A stretch of 64,000 nt of DNA. It comes from Agrocybe praecox (Eukaryota > Basidiomycota > Agaricomycetes > Agaricales > Agrocybaceae). Positions 16,801 to 29,316 of the stretch are shown piece by piece. The position numbers and the translations under genes were made by a program. The notes under the pieces are model-generated. The model was not told the origin of the DNA. It ran no database searches and saw nothing but the letters and a program-made list of their open reading frames with translations. The stretch lies in assembly GCA_964017145.1 (NCBI GenBank), contig OZ024850.1:2085618-2149617 (forward strand), in the 5' to 3' direction. Each line of letters opens with the position of its first letter. The first letter of the stretch is position 1.

Positions 16801-17672
16801 ATCTATTGCAGATGCAAAGATGACATTTCCTTTCTCCGGTGCAAAGTAAATATCTTCGTCGTCTTTCTCCTGGAATTCTTCGGCTTCGTTCACGGTAGCA
16901 TCTGTTTCGTCAGCATGGGCTTCTTTCTTTTCAGCCAGACGACGTTCGCGTTCTTCCCTCCACCTGAGATCGTCCTCCATTCTCTCCGATGCGAAAAATC
17001 CTCCCATGACCGCGTTTACTTGTTCGATTAATCGTGCTAGATGGTGATATGCTTCCGTTGGAGATAGTTTTAGCTCTGTAATTAGGCGATCGAATTTATT
17101 TATGACAAGTATTGGCCGGAGTCGATCGTTCCATGCTTGTCGAAGGACGGCTATGGTCTACACAGTTATATATCATGAGAAAAGTATTTGTTGGGAGGAA
17201 AAAGAGACGAGTAACGTACCTGGGTACAAACACCTTCCACAACGTCGACGAGGACAAGTGCGCCATCACACAATCTCGAAGCAGTCGATACTTCACTTGA
17301 AAAATCGACATGTCCCGGGGTATCAATCATGTTGATCACATAGGTTATAGGCGCTCTAGCTGATGGGTCATTTTCTTAAAATCCATCTTCCATCGATGTT
17401 AAAAAATCCAAACCTCACACACCTCCTTCCTCGTTCTTTCCCATAACCTGGAATTTCAATGAGACAGCACTGCTCTCCATCGTGATACCGCGTTCTTGCT
17501 CGTCTTCTCGGCTGTCGAGGTATCGCATTTTCCCGGCCATACGAGGGGAAATAATATTGTTCGCGGCGAGCAAAGCATCCATGAGTGTTGTCTTTCCATG
17601 GTCGACGTGCCCGAGGGTAGTTATACTTCGAACGTTGGCAGCGTCGGGAACTACCTCTGCGATCTTTGACAT
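13841..17672 (-). CDS. EFL1: Elongation factor-like GTPase 1 (Efl1/Ria1)
   Basis: Cytoplasmic EF-2-like GTPase that works with SBDS/Sdo1 to release eIF6/Tif6 from late pre-60S ribosomes. Eleven exons: complement(13841..14030, 14087..14138, 14195..14347, 14392..14777, 14838..15234, 15296..15392, 15449..15613, 15667..16519, 16577..17157, 17220..17359, 17423..17672); 1087 residues, normal for the family. GTPase motifs: [10 protein letters not shown] (21-30), [30 protein letters not shown]. The family-specific insertion after domain I, rich in Glu/Lys, is present. The C-terminus carries [32 protein letters not shown] and [14 protein letters not shown]. One intron (14139..14194) can only be spliced in frame with a GC donor. 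The 60-nt intron 14778..14837 has no stop and is a multiple of three, so its retention would be silent for frame. Confidence 0.94.
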
Positions 17673-17801
17673 TGTGGTATGGTAATAAGTAATAAGTTGT
17701 TCTGATAAGATTTACGCTTAAAATTCAAGGATCCGAGATTGATTGACTCATTGACGGATCTTCCAAAAGAGGAAATTAAGGGTCCGCGCTGTCTAGTCAC
17801 A

Positions 17802-17809
17802 TCACGTGA
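17802..17809. promoter_or_regulatory. TCACGTGA palindrome in EFL1/CWF19 divergent promoter
   Basis: EFL1 and CWF19 are head to head, with only 235 bp between their start codons. A perfect TCACGTGA palindrome sits near the middle, followed by TGACGCG. The symmetrical position suggests a shared bHLH-type site serving both genes. This is inference; no expression data are available. Confidence 0.35.
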
Positions 17810-17907
17810 ATGACGCGAGTCCAGTGACGAGCGCCAAGCGTGAGGACGAACCGAACGAACTGAGGAAATAATTACAGCGTACGATTACAGCAGTCAACCA
17901 CGACAGT

Positions 17908-20799
17908 ATGGGAGACGAAACTTCATCTTCGAAGCACTCCAGCAAACATAAGTCAAAACACGACAAGCACGAGAAACGGGACAAACATGATAAACACAGG
18001 GACCACGACGACCCGGACAGAAAACATAAGAAACGGAGGAAACATGACGATGAAGGTGAAGATAGCGGGAGCAGGCACAAGAAGCACAAGCACAGTAAGA
18101 AGGATAAGGATAGGAAGAGGAACAAAGATGGGGAGAATAAAATGCAGATTGTTGATGAGGACCCTTCTGACGACGGCATGTGGGTAGAGAAAGACATTAC
18201 GATGGACGGAGAACATGTAGGCACCTTCTCGCCCTCGATTACATGTATCATTCGAGTTAATATAATTCTAGGTTGTTGCCTCGAATATCCCGACTGCTGA
18301 AAGTCTGAAGATCACCTCAACCGCCGAAGCTGGTAGGGATGCACCACCGCTACCACATTCTACGAACACCGAATCTGTTCTGAGACGCGATGATTGGATG
18401 ATGGCCCCTCCAGCTTCAGAGGCTCTGAGAGAGCCCAGCAGCCGTTCTAGAGGCTTACCTATTGACGTAGGAGAGGAATCTCTCGTCCAGGACTATGGAG
18501 AACCTTCTACAAGTGCTCGGACCGCCAGTGGTGGAGTGGACTTCTTTTCCAGTTTAGGAACAGAAAGAAAGAAACCCCCAAGGCCCGACCAACCAGATCC
18601 CGACAAGGTTAGTCCTCCAAATCCTACAGATACGCGTAGAATAAAATGATAGATACTTCATCTACTAGCTTAAAATGCATTCCAAAGAGCTCAACCAAGA
18701 CCTCAAGAATGGCGCTCCCATAAACTTCGATGAACCAACTGCCTCAGTGCCACCAGTTACTCCAGGCGGTCCTGGATCCCAATGGCGCATGATGCGTCTC
18801 CGTCGTGCGTATGAAACAGCAGAAGAGGAGGGTCTCCCACTCGAACAAGTTGGTATTGACAGATTCGGGTCCTTACAGGCCTTTGAAGAAGCAAAGGAAG
18901 AAAGACGCATTCTCGACGAAAGGCAGGGAAAGAGAACCGGTGATCGAGGTGGTGGCGGTGACCGGGGCAGACCCTCTGATCGACCTACGCATTTTAGCAA
19001 GGATGGTCAGAAAGGTCTAATGTTCTCAGATATTGGCGGAAGTGCAGGTTCCAGCCGCAGCTCATCCTTCCGTCGTCCTGGAGGCATGCAAGAGAGTGCA
19101 CCTTCGACACCTTCTCCTCCTGATCGAGCTCACCCGCCAGCTGCGACTCGCCGACTTGATTCATTGCGATTGCCATCCCAGGCAAATTCGCCCCTGGCTC
19201 AATCACACACTCCTATCCCGTCTGTAATGACCCCTCAACCAGTAGCGTCTGGCTCGAGAAGTAGGGCCTTGTCGCCTTCATCTTTGAATAAACTGCAAGC
19301 TAAAGTAATTCGTGCAAAACTGATGAACTCGCCTGATGCGGAGAAGTTGGAGCAAGAGTACGAAGCTGAGGCGCGTAAAGCTCAAGGTGTTGTAGAAGAT
19401 GGCGTCAGAAAAAAGGTTGAAGTGTTACCTACGCTCGATGCAAGAGGTAGAATGTATGATGTCGGCCACGGAAAAGAAGACGACACGGTCTTACCGGGGA
19501 ACAGAAAGAAAACGGAAAAGGTTTGTTGCGTATTTCGTATTCTTTGAACATGTTGATGACCTTGTTATTCCAGTTCGAAACTCATGATCCTAAAACTGGT
19601 GAAGTGCTTCGTATCAATGCAGACGATGACACTATGACTCTGGGAGAGATGTTGCGCCAAGAACGAATGGGAGCCGGTATGTCAGACCAGAAGAATCTGG
19701 ATGCTCAATACGCACGCGCCGTCATGGGAGATGGAAAGTTCCAGGTAATACTTTTTTACATCGCATCTGAAACCTATCGCTAAACACGAATCATTAGAAT
19801 GACCTGGATTATATCGATGACAACGCTGAAAAGCTTGGACGCCAAAAGATGCGTTCAGATGCCATGAAACGCCAATTTGCAATCAATGGTAAGTTTCTTT
19901 TCTTTTATCATGCTTGGATCCTTTGAATTTAAAAAATAAATAGATTACAAACAAACCCAGAAAGCACTTGCTTCATGTAACTTTTGTTATGGAGAAGATG
20001 ATTCTCCGCCAAAGGCCCCTGTCATTGCGACGGGCACTAGGGTGTACCTTTCGTGCACATTGACCGAGGAACTGGTCCCTGGTCATTGCTTAATTGTTCC
20101 CATTCAACATCACCTGAATATGCTTGAAGGCGATGACGACGTTTGGGACGAGACGAAGGTGAGTTTTCTTTTTGTACGTTAATAAATACCGATCTACATA
20201 TTTTCGACAGAATTTTATGAAATGTCTCATGCGTATGCACGCAGAAGAAGATAAGGGTGTTGTCTTTTTTGAGAGCGTGCTTTCGTTGAAGAAACAAAGG
20301 CACACTTGTATCGAATGCATTCCAGTGCCATGGGAACAATTCGATCTTTTACCTGGATATTTCAAGGTTGGACCTCTTTGTTTGATTGTTGTTGACAAAG
20401 ACTGACATAACAAAATAGGAATCAATTCTGTCTTCAGAGGCGGAATGGTCACAACACAAAAAGTTGATCGACTTTGGTGCGAGGCCAGGTGGGTTCAGGC
20501 GTGCTATGGTCCCAAATCTGCCGTACTTTATGGTACAGTTTGACCACAAAGGAGAGAAAGGGTACGGACACGTGATTGAGGGGCCAGCTGATGCTCAGGA
20601 TGAAGACGGGTTGGAGGAAGGGGAGAAAGGAGGTGGAGAGTTCCCGTCGTACTTTGCTGGTGAAATTATTGGAAACTTGCTTGAGCTGGAAGTTCGACAA
20701 TGGCGACGACCTCGAAAGGTTGATTTCCGTCGAAATGGAGAACGAGTAGAATTATATAAGAAAAAGTATTCACGGTATGACTGGACTGGAATGTTGTAG
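17908..20799 (+). CDS. CWF19: Cwf19/CwfJ-like splicing and lariat-turnover factor
   Basis: Homologue of fission yeast Cwf19 and human CWF19L2, a late-spliceosome and intron-lariat factor. Exons 17908..18216, 18272..18607, 18669..19520, 19574..19744, 19798..19888, 19944..20158, 20211..20366, 20419..20799; 836 residues. The first ~75 residues are Lys/His/Asp-rich and low complexity. A disordered Ser/Pro middle contains SQWRMMRLRRAYETAEEEGL, a family block. The C-terminal third has CwfJ_C_1 (CNFCYGEDDSPPKAPVIATG, TEELVPGHCLIVPIQHH, FMKCLMRMHAEEDKGVVFFE) and CwfJ_C_2 (PYFMVQFDHKGEKGYGHVIE, EVRQWRRPRKVDF, SRYDWTGML end). The start at 17908 is the first ATG and lies 235 bp from the divergent EFL1 start. 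Confidence 0.94.
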
Positions 20800-20871
20800 T
20801 AGTAGATATGTCTAAAAATAGCAGGACCTTATTGAGACAAAAGTGTTGGTCGTCTTTCGCCTTTACCCGTC

Positions 20872-22572
20872 ATGGCGCCGTCTCCCCCAACGCGTCGCGA
20901 ACTTGTCATCGTCGCTCTTCTCTTTCTTTTCCTCGCCGTCATTCCTAACCGTCACTCTTTCGTCCCCCGCAAAGTCACTGAGCCCCCACTAAATTCTTCA
21001 GATGTCTCCGACAACGCTCCTACTCCTCAACCACTCGATACAAGGCTCTCCTGGGGCTCTTCACCACCTCCAGAAACATCTGTAGTCGCGCACGTCCCTG
21101 GTATGTTTCACAGGTCACTTTCTGTATTCCTTTTCACCTTTTATCAGGTTGGACGGTATTCGACAAGCTCTATGTTTTCAGAGGCATTGTTTACATCGTA
21201 ACAGACCACCCAGCTACCGTTCCTGATGTACAGTTCATCTATTCCAAGGCCCTTAATATTGAACCAACAAAGGAGGAGGAGCTGAAGCGATTACCAACAA
21301 AAGATGAGATTCAAGTCATTAGCACAAAGGAGGCTCGCAAACTGTTTGGTACGAGTGCTCAGACAATAGATGGTTTCACAGTGCGTACATCCTCTTATCT
21401 TTTCTCTGTGTACCTATAAATCTTTGGCATTTTACGCTAGTTTCTTGTGAATGATCCGCCGCAATTGTAAATCATCTCAGACTGTCAACTGGTCGACTTG
21501 CACTAACCACTTTCTTTCAGCATTACCCATTACTACCATTGGTCTGCAGAGTTATGGTACGGCTTTTGGAGAACTTACAGCTCACTCGACAGCTCCATTT
21601 CCGCAGAAGGCAACACCACTCTACCTCCCCCACGACGTATCCTCTTTAACCACCTCGACAACTTCCACTGGCGGGACTATTCCTCCATGAACGAATGGGT
21701 CGTGCGCTCCTCCTTCCCGTCCATCAACCTCGAATTCAAGGACGACTGGAGAGATCGAGTCGAAATGAACCAACCATTCGTCTTTGAACGTGTCTTGGTG
21801 GCTGATCGTTCAGCAGCCATGCTCGCATATAACTACGCTCGCTATCAACGCACTGCCGCCGCCGCATTTGCCCTTCCGGGGAGCATGAACTGGTGGCAGC
21901 CAATCAGGAACAATGTCGTTGCATTTGCTGGTATAGATCCCGAAGTTGGCGGCGGAACGTCCAGCAAACCAGTCATCACATACATTTCGCGTCAGGATTG
22001 GGGTAGGCGTATGTTGCTCCCGGAAGACCACAAAAGGCTCGTTGAGGAACTGTACAAGCTGCGGGACGAGTATGGCTACGAGGTAAACGTCGTCAATGCT
22101 GAAGATATGTCTCGCGTCGACCAAATCCGTCTGGCTGCTAGAACCACCGTGCGTTAACATTTTCACTCCTTTTTCTATGTCTATCTCATTTGCTATTCAC
22201 AAAAGATCATGATGGGTGTTCACGGAAACGGTCTCACTTCACTTCTCTGGATGAAACCCAGTCCACGAGCTACAGTCATCGAATTCTTCTACCCCCAAGG
22301 TTTCGCTCACGACTACGAATACACCACACGAGCCTTGGGGATGGTTCATTATGGATTCTGGAACTCCGAGTTCGTAGACTTGCTTTTTTTTCTGCAAAAT
22401 TTCTCCCGTTAACTGAAAATTTTCTTTGTGAAACAGATACTTTACGAGTCCAGGTCTTCCTCCACCGCAATACGTAGATGGATTCCAGGGCAACGAAATC
22501 CCCATCGACGGCGCGGCAGTCGCACGCTTGTGTGTGGAGCGCTTATCTCTCAACGAAGAAGTCGACGATTAA
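20872..22572 (+). CDS. GT61-type (DUF563) glycosyltransferase, type II membrane protein
   Basis: Six exons 20872..21100, 21148..21380, 21441..21466, 21521..22148, 22206..22369, 22437..22572; 471 residues. The N-terminus MAPSPPTRRELVIVALLF continues into a hydrophobic signal anchor (about 10-25), so a Golgi-type II protein with a luminal catalytic domain is likely. The C-terminal half shows the DUF563/GT61 pattern: YISRQDWGRRMLLPEDH, LVEELYKLRDEYGYEV, then IMMGVHGNGLTSLLWMKPSP, ATVIEFFYPQGF and the end QYVDGFQGNEIPIDGAAVA. GT61 enzymes transfer xylose or GlcNAc; which sugar and acceptor apply here cannot be told. Exon 3 is a 26-nt microexon (FLVNDPPQ), needed to keep frame. CWF19 lies 72 bp upstream in the same direction. 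Confidence 0.87.
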
Positions 22573-23140
22573 GGGTCGCTTTTCATAAAAATGTCGATGT
22601 TCCGAGAAACTTCTCTGGGCATCCATTCTCGACTTCATAGACGCGGACGGGGGACACTTTATCGTAACATACACACATGCTATTTACGTTCTTTATAATG
22701 GTGCCGTGCCACAGGCCAAAATACTTAATTTATCTACATACCGGATTTACGAGAGACTGTATTCTTACTCGTTTTATTTGACACTCCTCGCCTCATCGTC
22801 ACGGATTTTGACTGATGCTACATATATCACACTTTAGAGATTCAAAGCAAGTCGAAGTAAATTATTGACATCAGCGTGTATGAAATGCCAGTTAACATCG
22901 ACTAAGTAGTAAAAAGTGTTCCAGGTATAGCTGTTATGCGAGGTATGTCATACTGTTCTGCGTGTACTGATGTAGAAATTGTTTGTAAATAGCAAAAAAT
23001 AGATAAAAATGAAACCCCTTCCATACCACGGTAAGGTGATCTAGACTGTACGCCCAATGTGAAACCAATGTGAAAAAGGAGAAAGGAAAAATGCTAATTG
23101 AAAGAAAATACGTTTCCACCGTGGAATTCAACGCGAGTTG
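22573..23140. other. Convergent 3' flank between glycosyltransferase and phytochrome
   Basis: About 570 bp between two convergent stop codons. The sequence is AT-rich with short ORFs only, and is presumably the two 3' untranslated regions and polyadenylation sites. I see no RNA gene or repeat. Confidence 0.5.
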
Positions 23141-26100
23141 TTAATTGTTTGAAAAGTCGTGGTCTGGACGATCCTTGAGCCAGCCTCCAGCCTCCCAACT
23201 GCAGCCAGGATGATAAACGTCCTTGCGACGCTGTGATGGATCAGTGATGCCCTTCAAGATGACATTGAGCCTTTTAAAGTCGATAGGTTTGAGAATCCAG
23301 CCATCGAACCCATGTTCCGATAGATCATCACGCTGTTGCTCCAGCAGAGAAGCTGATACAGCGAATATGGGTATCCTGCCGTTGAGGATTTGAGAAGGCG
23401 GTTGAGTCGATGGCGGCAAGAGGCCTTTTGATTCATCTTGGATTTCAAGATCCCTAATCCGTCTAGTGGCCTCAAAGCCATCAAGAATCGGCATCCTAGG
23501 ATCGTGAAAATGTCAACTCGATCGGGTGGAAGAAGGACAAAGAACTGAAGCGTACTGTATGTCCATGAGAACGAGATCAAATCCACGGTCAGAGATTACT
23601 TTGTCGACTCCTTCTTGACCATTTGTAGTATTGACGATTGCATGCCCGCTCAATGAAAGCCGCTTGGCGAGTATTTTTCGATTGATATCGTTGTCCTGGA
23701 AAATGATTTATTTCGCGTTAGAAATTGCTACACAACCTGGAATCGGCCTCTTACCTCAACGATTAGTATCCGGAGTTTCTCAGAATTGGCATCATCATGA
23801 GACAGAGTCACATTCGTCTTTGAAGATTCAGGCGATGATAGTGTGGTTGATTTGGGATGCCACTCTATCCGCTCAGACAGGGAAGACGGGCCAATTCCAC
23901 CGATTAAATTGTCTACCACATTTTCTGAATGCTTCCTAGAACCCATCTTCGGCCTACTGTGAACGGCATCATTCAACCTATTGTTCGAAGATCCCTTTGG
24001 CGAGAGAGACAGGTGTCTTGACGAAAGGGCGTTCACTAAGTTTTCTATATCTTGTTCTGATGTATTAGAAATCATTCTTTTAGAACGATCGCCACCCGGC
24101 GAGGAGGAAGAGGAAAACGACTGTCCATCAGAAGATTGCACCGCCTCGATGTTCAATGAAAGTGGTATCAAGAAGGAAAATGTGCTCCCTTGGTTGACCT
24201 TGGAGTCTACCCTCAGTTGTCCTCCAAGTTGTTCAACTATTCTGGCAACAACAGCTAGGCCAAGACCTATAAAAAAGACGCAAACTTTAATGCAATACCC
24301 TTTTAACAGCGAAATGCCAGGGGCTGCGTACCAACTCCAGGTTCTTCACTTGACCTGGGCTCAGAAGATTCCACTTGCTCAAATTCCCTAAAAATGCTTT
24401 CCAGTTTACCTGGGGAGATACCGCATCCTGTATCAGAAACGCGGATTTCAACTGCTGTTTGATTCATGCTGCGAAGTCCTTCTGGCTCCCCGTATGTCAT
24501 ACAGGATACTGTGATGCATCCTGTTGTCGTGTATTTGACTGAAATTCATCCTTTCAGATAAGCATGTTTGAGATGAAGGAGACACGAAGAACATACGGGC
24601 ATTCGCGGTGAGGTTTTGAACAACAGTACGAATCTTCTTAGCATCCCCAACAACAATCTTGGGACTCTTCGACAGATCCAAGGTGAAGCGTATATTACGA
24701 CGATCAGCTTCCTTCCGATATAAATGAGCTGCCTCTTCAATCGTAATATGAAGGTCGAATGCTTCGTTAAATGATGTTTCGTTTCCAGTTTCTAGGCGTG
24801 TTAGATCCTATGCAGGAAATGAATTGAGTATGAACGGTGATAAGGGTAGATACTCACGAGTAAATCGTTGATTGTAAAAAGGAGACTCTATCGGCAGATT
24901 TAGCCATACATCGAAGAAAGAAACGAGATTGAGCCGACAGTACCTTGGATGCAGCATGAGACCTGCTCAAATTGTCCCTTGTCTCTCCGTCTAGAGGCCC
25001 ATTCATCGCCATCTCCAAATAGCTTCAAATGGATAGATAACATTAGAAACGAAAGAAATATGACACAATAGATTACTCACTTTATTATGTGATTCAGAGG
25101 TGTACGCACTGTAAGCTCGTTTAACTGAGGGTATCATATCCATCATAAGTTAAGCGCTCACCTTCGTGACTGGCGTTCGATAAAAGTAGATTAGTCAGCT
25201 TCGTAGTCTGAAGAGCGTTTTCTTTTTCCCTCCAAACTTCAATAAACTACAATGAAATCAGGATGAAAAATTCCAGAGATTGCGCGTATTATCATACTCA
25301 CTTTACCGTATACGAGAGCCAGCACACCGGCTGTTTCTAGCTGCTCTTCGGTCCATGCTTTTGATCGGCCTGCGACGGTTTCTGACCACATCTTGAAAGA
25401 CTTTCTAGGCTCCAATATAGAATTTTCTCCTTTGTCGTCCTTGTAAGGCTTTCCTGCCCAATTTACTTGGCGAGGTTGGCCTTTCCTCAGAAGGGCAATG
25501 AAGTCCTTCCCGCCACTTGAAAGTGGGACATATAAAAGTCCGGCGATAGTCTCGAATCCTGTGGTCAACTCCAGATCTGGGAAGTCTTTTACAACAGCTT
25601 GAGAAGCTTGTATGTTACTGTGAGCAGGGAAAGAATAAGTATCGCAAGTGCAATTTATTTGCATTTGACACTTACTCAAATTGCTTTAATCTCAGATACT
25701 CTGCCATGATAAGGATTTCTTGGCCGTGTTGGTTAGGTCCTAATATTTTAGCACCTTCACCAATAACCAAAATACCAAAATCTGCATCGAACAAGCTGAG
25801 TAGGTCATCGGCATTGCTAACGATATACCCAGTCTAAAATATGTAGATAATCGTTGAGAAATTGTTCCCAAAATCAGAAAGTATACGAACCGGATGATTT
25901 TTAGAGGCAACAGTGTTGATCTGGAAGACGATTTAATGCATGATACAATAGGGAAAAGAAGTCTTTGATAAACTGACAAGTTTCCGTGTATGGAGTCGCT
26001 GGGCGTAGCTCAACCTCTCGATGTTTTTCGAGATAGACTGACTGAGCAAACGAAGCATTTGACGAACTGGGAATGAGACTCTCATGCCATATTGGCCGTA

Positions 26101-29100
26101 TGAATGGCATGTCACCAATCCCCATAATTGTCCAAACGCCATAAGAGACTAGACACCCAGCCGTCAATACACAACATCTTTAAACTGACATAAATAACCC
26201 ACAATAGACATAGATGCACGAACACCCATATTTTGAAGGTCTGCAAGGATAGGTATGGTGATTCGTTGATTATGTTTAATTATGTGAATCACACGCACAA
26301 GTAATATGAATGGGACTCATCGCCCGCAAATAGCAATGTGTCATGTCCTGTACCCTGTTTTACAATTATAGAGGCGAAATTCAGAATGTAGGACATACCA
26401 AAGGTGTATCAAGGTCTTCTACACTGCGAACAACGATCCTTGCGGTGTGTTGCGAACAATCGTATAACAGTCGTACTTTGTCTGTCGACAATTCGTCAGT
26501 AGAAGCAAGTGATTTGCAAATATTCCAAAGAGGACAAACTTAGAGTGTACAATTGACGAGCCTAGGAAGATCATCAGTAACACAATAGAACAAGATCCGG
26601 TTACGTCGCAAACCTGAGCAGGAATATCCGCCGCTGGAAAATGTAACCCTCTAAATAAATCATGGGACTGGCTCCAGTCAACTAATTCTGCCATGACTTG
26701 ACCATTCCACACTTCATCAAACCGATATACCATAACCCGATGAAACTGCGTCAAATCCTTGACAACACCAACCACAACCTCTAAAAAGCTCTCCAGATCC
26801 GGTGCAGCCCCTAGCTGCTCATTGATTTGCGCGATGACCGCAAAAATGTCCATCATGCCAATAGCAGAATGGCCCCTTGCTACACGAGGACCTCTTCGGC
26901 GCGTCTTCGAGGACGGTTGTTCTGTTTCATGGGTGGTGCCGTAAGATGATGCATCGCGTGTCATTCTGCGTAATCTTTCTAAAGCAGGTAGTGGTCTCGA
27001 GCGGCTCGTCGTGCTCTCTATGATTGCTTCTGCACTAGGTATCCAGTTATCATCTCCTTCGAGACCATGTAAAGAGGAGCTGGACGAGTTTGACGTTCCT
27101 TGTGACGAGGTAGCTGCCAGTGTCGAGGGTGTGCTCCCATGACCTGATAATTTACCAGCAGTCGATTGATCAGAGCCCAATAGAGGTGAATGGGAATCAA
27201 GTCTTTCTTGGCTCCCAAAAGAGGATGCACTACGGCTATTGTTTTTGACAGAATCCTTGTCAGATATATTTCCGACAGTCTCAGGCGAAGAAAGTGATGT
27301 AGTCTGGGTCGGCGGATACAATGGGTTCAGTGTGTCCCTCTCTAGCTCAAATTCCAGTATTATTAGGCCTTGGGAGTCAGGATGTAGGGATCTACTGCCA
27401 GGAGCTCGGTGTGCTGCACACCAACACGTCCATATTTTTTTTCCATCGACACTGTCTGGTTCATGAGGAAGCGCCGATCCGGGAGAGCCATAACCGTTGA
27501 CGAGAAACACTTGAGGACCTTCTTCTTCTTCTTCCAATTGTAGGCTGGGATCACTGAGAAATTCGATTTTATCCCACAGAATTCCAGCTTGATCAGGTGG
27601 TAGGGTTTCTGTAAAGCATTCCAAGCTAAACAGGTATTTAGGTGGTAAACCAAGCAATTCCGTGCAATTCTGAAGCAAGCGCAATTCTGAGCAAGCGCGT
27701 ATGAAAAGTAAAACTCGACCTACTTCTGAAACTTGCCGAACAACCAGAGTGTCTTCCAGTTCATCAAGTGCGATGAGAACCCCAAAACCTTGAACGGCTC
27801 CAGGAGTCCTAATAGGCTGTAGAAGAATGTTCATGAAACAAACTATGTGACGAAGGGGCTGACGGGACTTACTTCGTCTTCGCATCGTACGAGTTTGCCT
27901 TCGCGGCCTACAACGACGTGATTACCATTTTCGTCTTGCATACTTCTGAACTTAACCGAAAAATAAGGATCGTCTGAGGTTATGCTGCTCATCCCTCCCA
28001 CGCTTGCCTTGCCATCACTCGAGACGATCTCTGATGAGGATTCTTGCTTAGACTTGAGGCTTAGGCTTGGTCCTGGCACTGATGATGGCGCACCGCTACT
28101 TGCACGCCCCTGCGAAGATTCTGTCGCATAACCAGAGGAGGACCGGTTACTGGTAGCCGCCAGAAACCTACTCATATTCGAGTTTCTCACTGAGGAAGAA
28201 GCGGTGGACGATGCTCTTTCACTCGAGGGTCCTGAGGATGGAAGGGGAGGTAGATGAACAATGCCATATTCGGAAGGGTTGAAGGGAATGAGTTCGTCTC
28301 CCTCTGCTTCTTCTTGTACTTCCTGTTCGTTTTCTTGCGCCGCATACGTTTCTCCTCTGGGGTACAAAGCAACTGGGGTAGCTAAAGGGTCGAGAACTGT
28401 CTGATTGGGCAAGCCTTCTTCAGAACCTTGTGGAGAAGGGCCAGACTGGGGGTAAACCTCTGCACCAACGGGTATCCCAGCTATAGGTGTATCCATCATA
28501 GGAGACACATTCCAATGAGATTGTAAAGGAGTTAATGGGTTGGATAAATATGTGGGGCCTGCCATAGTCGACAAAGCCAGGCTTTCAGACGGGATCCCTT
28601 CATGATAATCACTGGGATAACTTGGATGACCCAAAACATGCCCAGCTGACATATCCGAAGTCAGGTTATCCAGAGGTGTCGAGCTAGAAGATGCGGCCAC
28701 CATGTCTGACTTCGTCTGGCCACCAAGAGCACTTGAAAAGGTGTGGGGAAAGTAAGGATTATGACCTGCTGGAAAATGACTGAAATTTTTAGGGATCTTC
28801 CTTTTTGTTTTCTTTCGCTTTGTGGACACTGGTTTAACGCCAGGACGATCTTCGCGAGACGAGTTCGAGGGTATACTGGAGAAACTCGCTGCCCTCTTAC
28901 GCGTGCCTTTGCCCGTAGATGTCGGCAAGCTTGATTCCTGTGGCTCGTTGTCTGCCAGATCTTGGGTTAGCCTTCCAGATAGATGAACGGTGAGAGGCTC
29001 TGGCTCTGGAGGCACGTCGAAAAAGGCGGCTACATTATCGGAGGAACGAGACGCAACATTGTTGGCGAAAGGATGTGGCCGTATGCGCCCTTCCAAGAGA

Positions 29101-29234
29101 GATTTAACAGGATAAACGTAGGAGGTAGAAGAGAGACGAGGAGCTGGCGAATTCGGATTTCTGTCTAGTCGGTTATCGTCCATGAAGCGTTTATCGCGTT
29201 TATCCCAGAAAACATGCTGATGTGTAAATAACAA
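23141..29234 (-). CDS. fphA: Fungal phytochrome, hybrid histidine kinase
   Basis: Red/far-red photoreceptor with a two-component output; the symbol follows Aspergillus. Twenty exons: complement(23141..23495, 23556..23695, 23755..24266, 24332..24538, 24597..24807, 24858..24887, 24944..25022, 25081..25108, 25162..25246, 25302..25617, 25676..25833, 25891..25920, 25978..26148, 26203..26240, 26299..26347, 26399..26481, 26540..26561, 26614..27669, 27724..27816, 27873..29234); 1674 residues. Order: disordered N-terminal tail (~445 residues), PAS with the chromophore-site Cys (RCEDE/PIRTPGAVQGFG, Cys 451), GAF (LHFPAADIPAQARQLYTL), PHY (tongue motif PRKSF), HisKA (SNASHEVRTPLNH, His 1153), HATPase_c (DTGCGI, GVGLGLAVV) and REC (VEDND, phosphoacceptor Asp 1555 in MDIQMP, Lys 1626 in ILKPID). 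All key residues are present, so it looks functional. An alternative start lies at 29183 (MDDNRLDRN). Confidence 0.94.
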
Positions 29235-29316
29235 GCAGATCGTGAGCGAGGAATTATGACGTTAGTCGTATGATCCTGGGAAAGTGACGTAACATATACA
29301 CAAGTAGTAAATATAA

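Noticed and set aside
17802..18251. 149-codon minus-strand ORF opposite the start of CWF19
   Set aside because: A Leu/Phe/Ser/Cys-rich mirror of the Lys/Asp/His-rich CWF19 N-terminus; no independent support.
23631..24391. Plus-strand ORFs opposite the phytochrome kinase region
   Set aside because: Antisense shadows of strongly supported coding exons.
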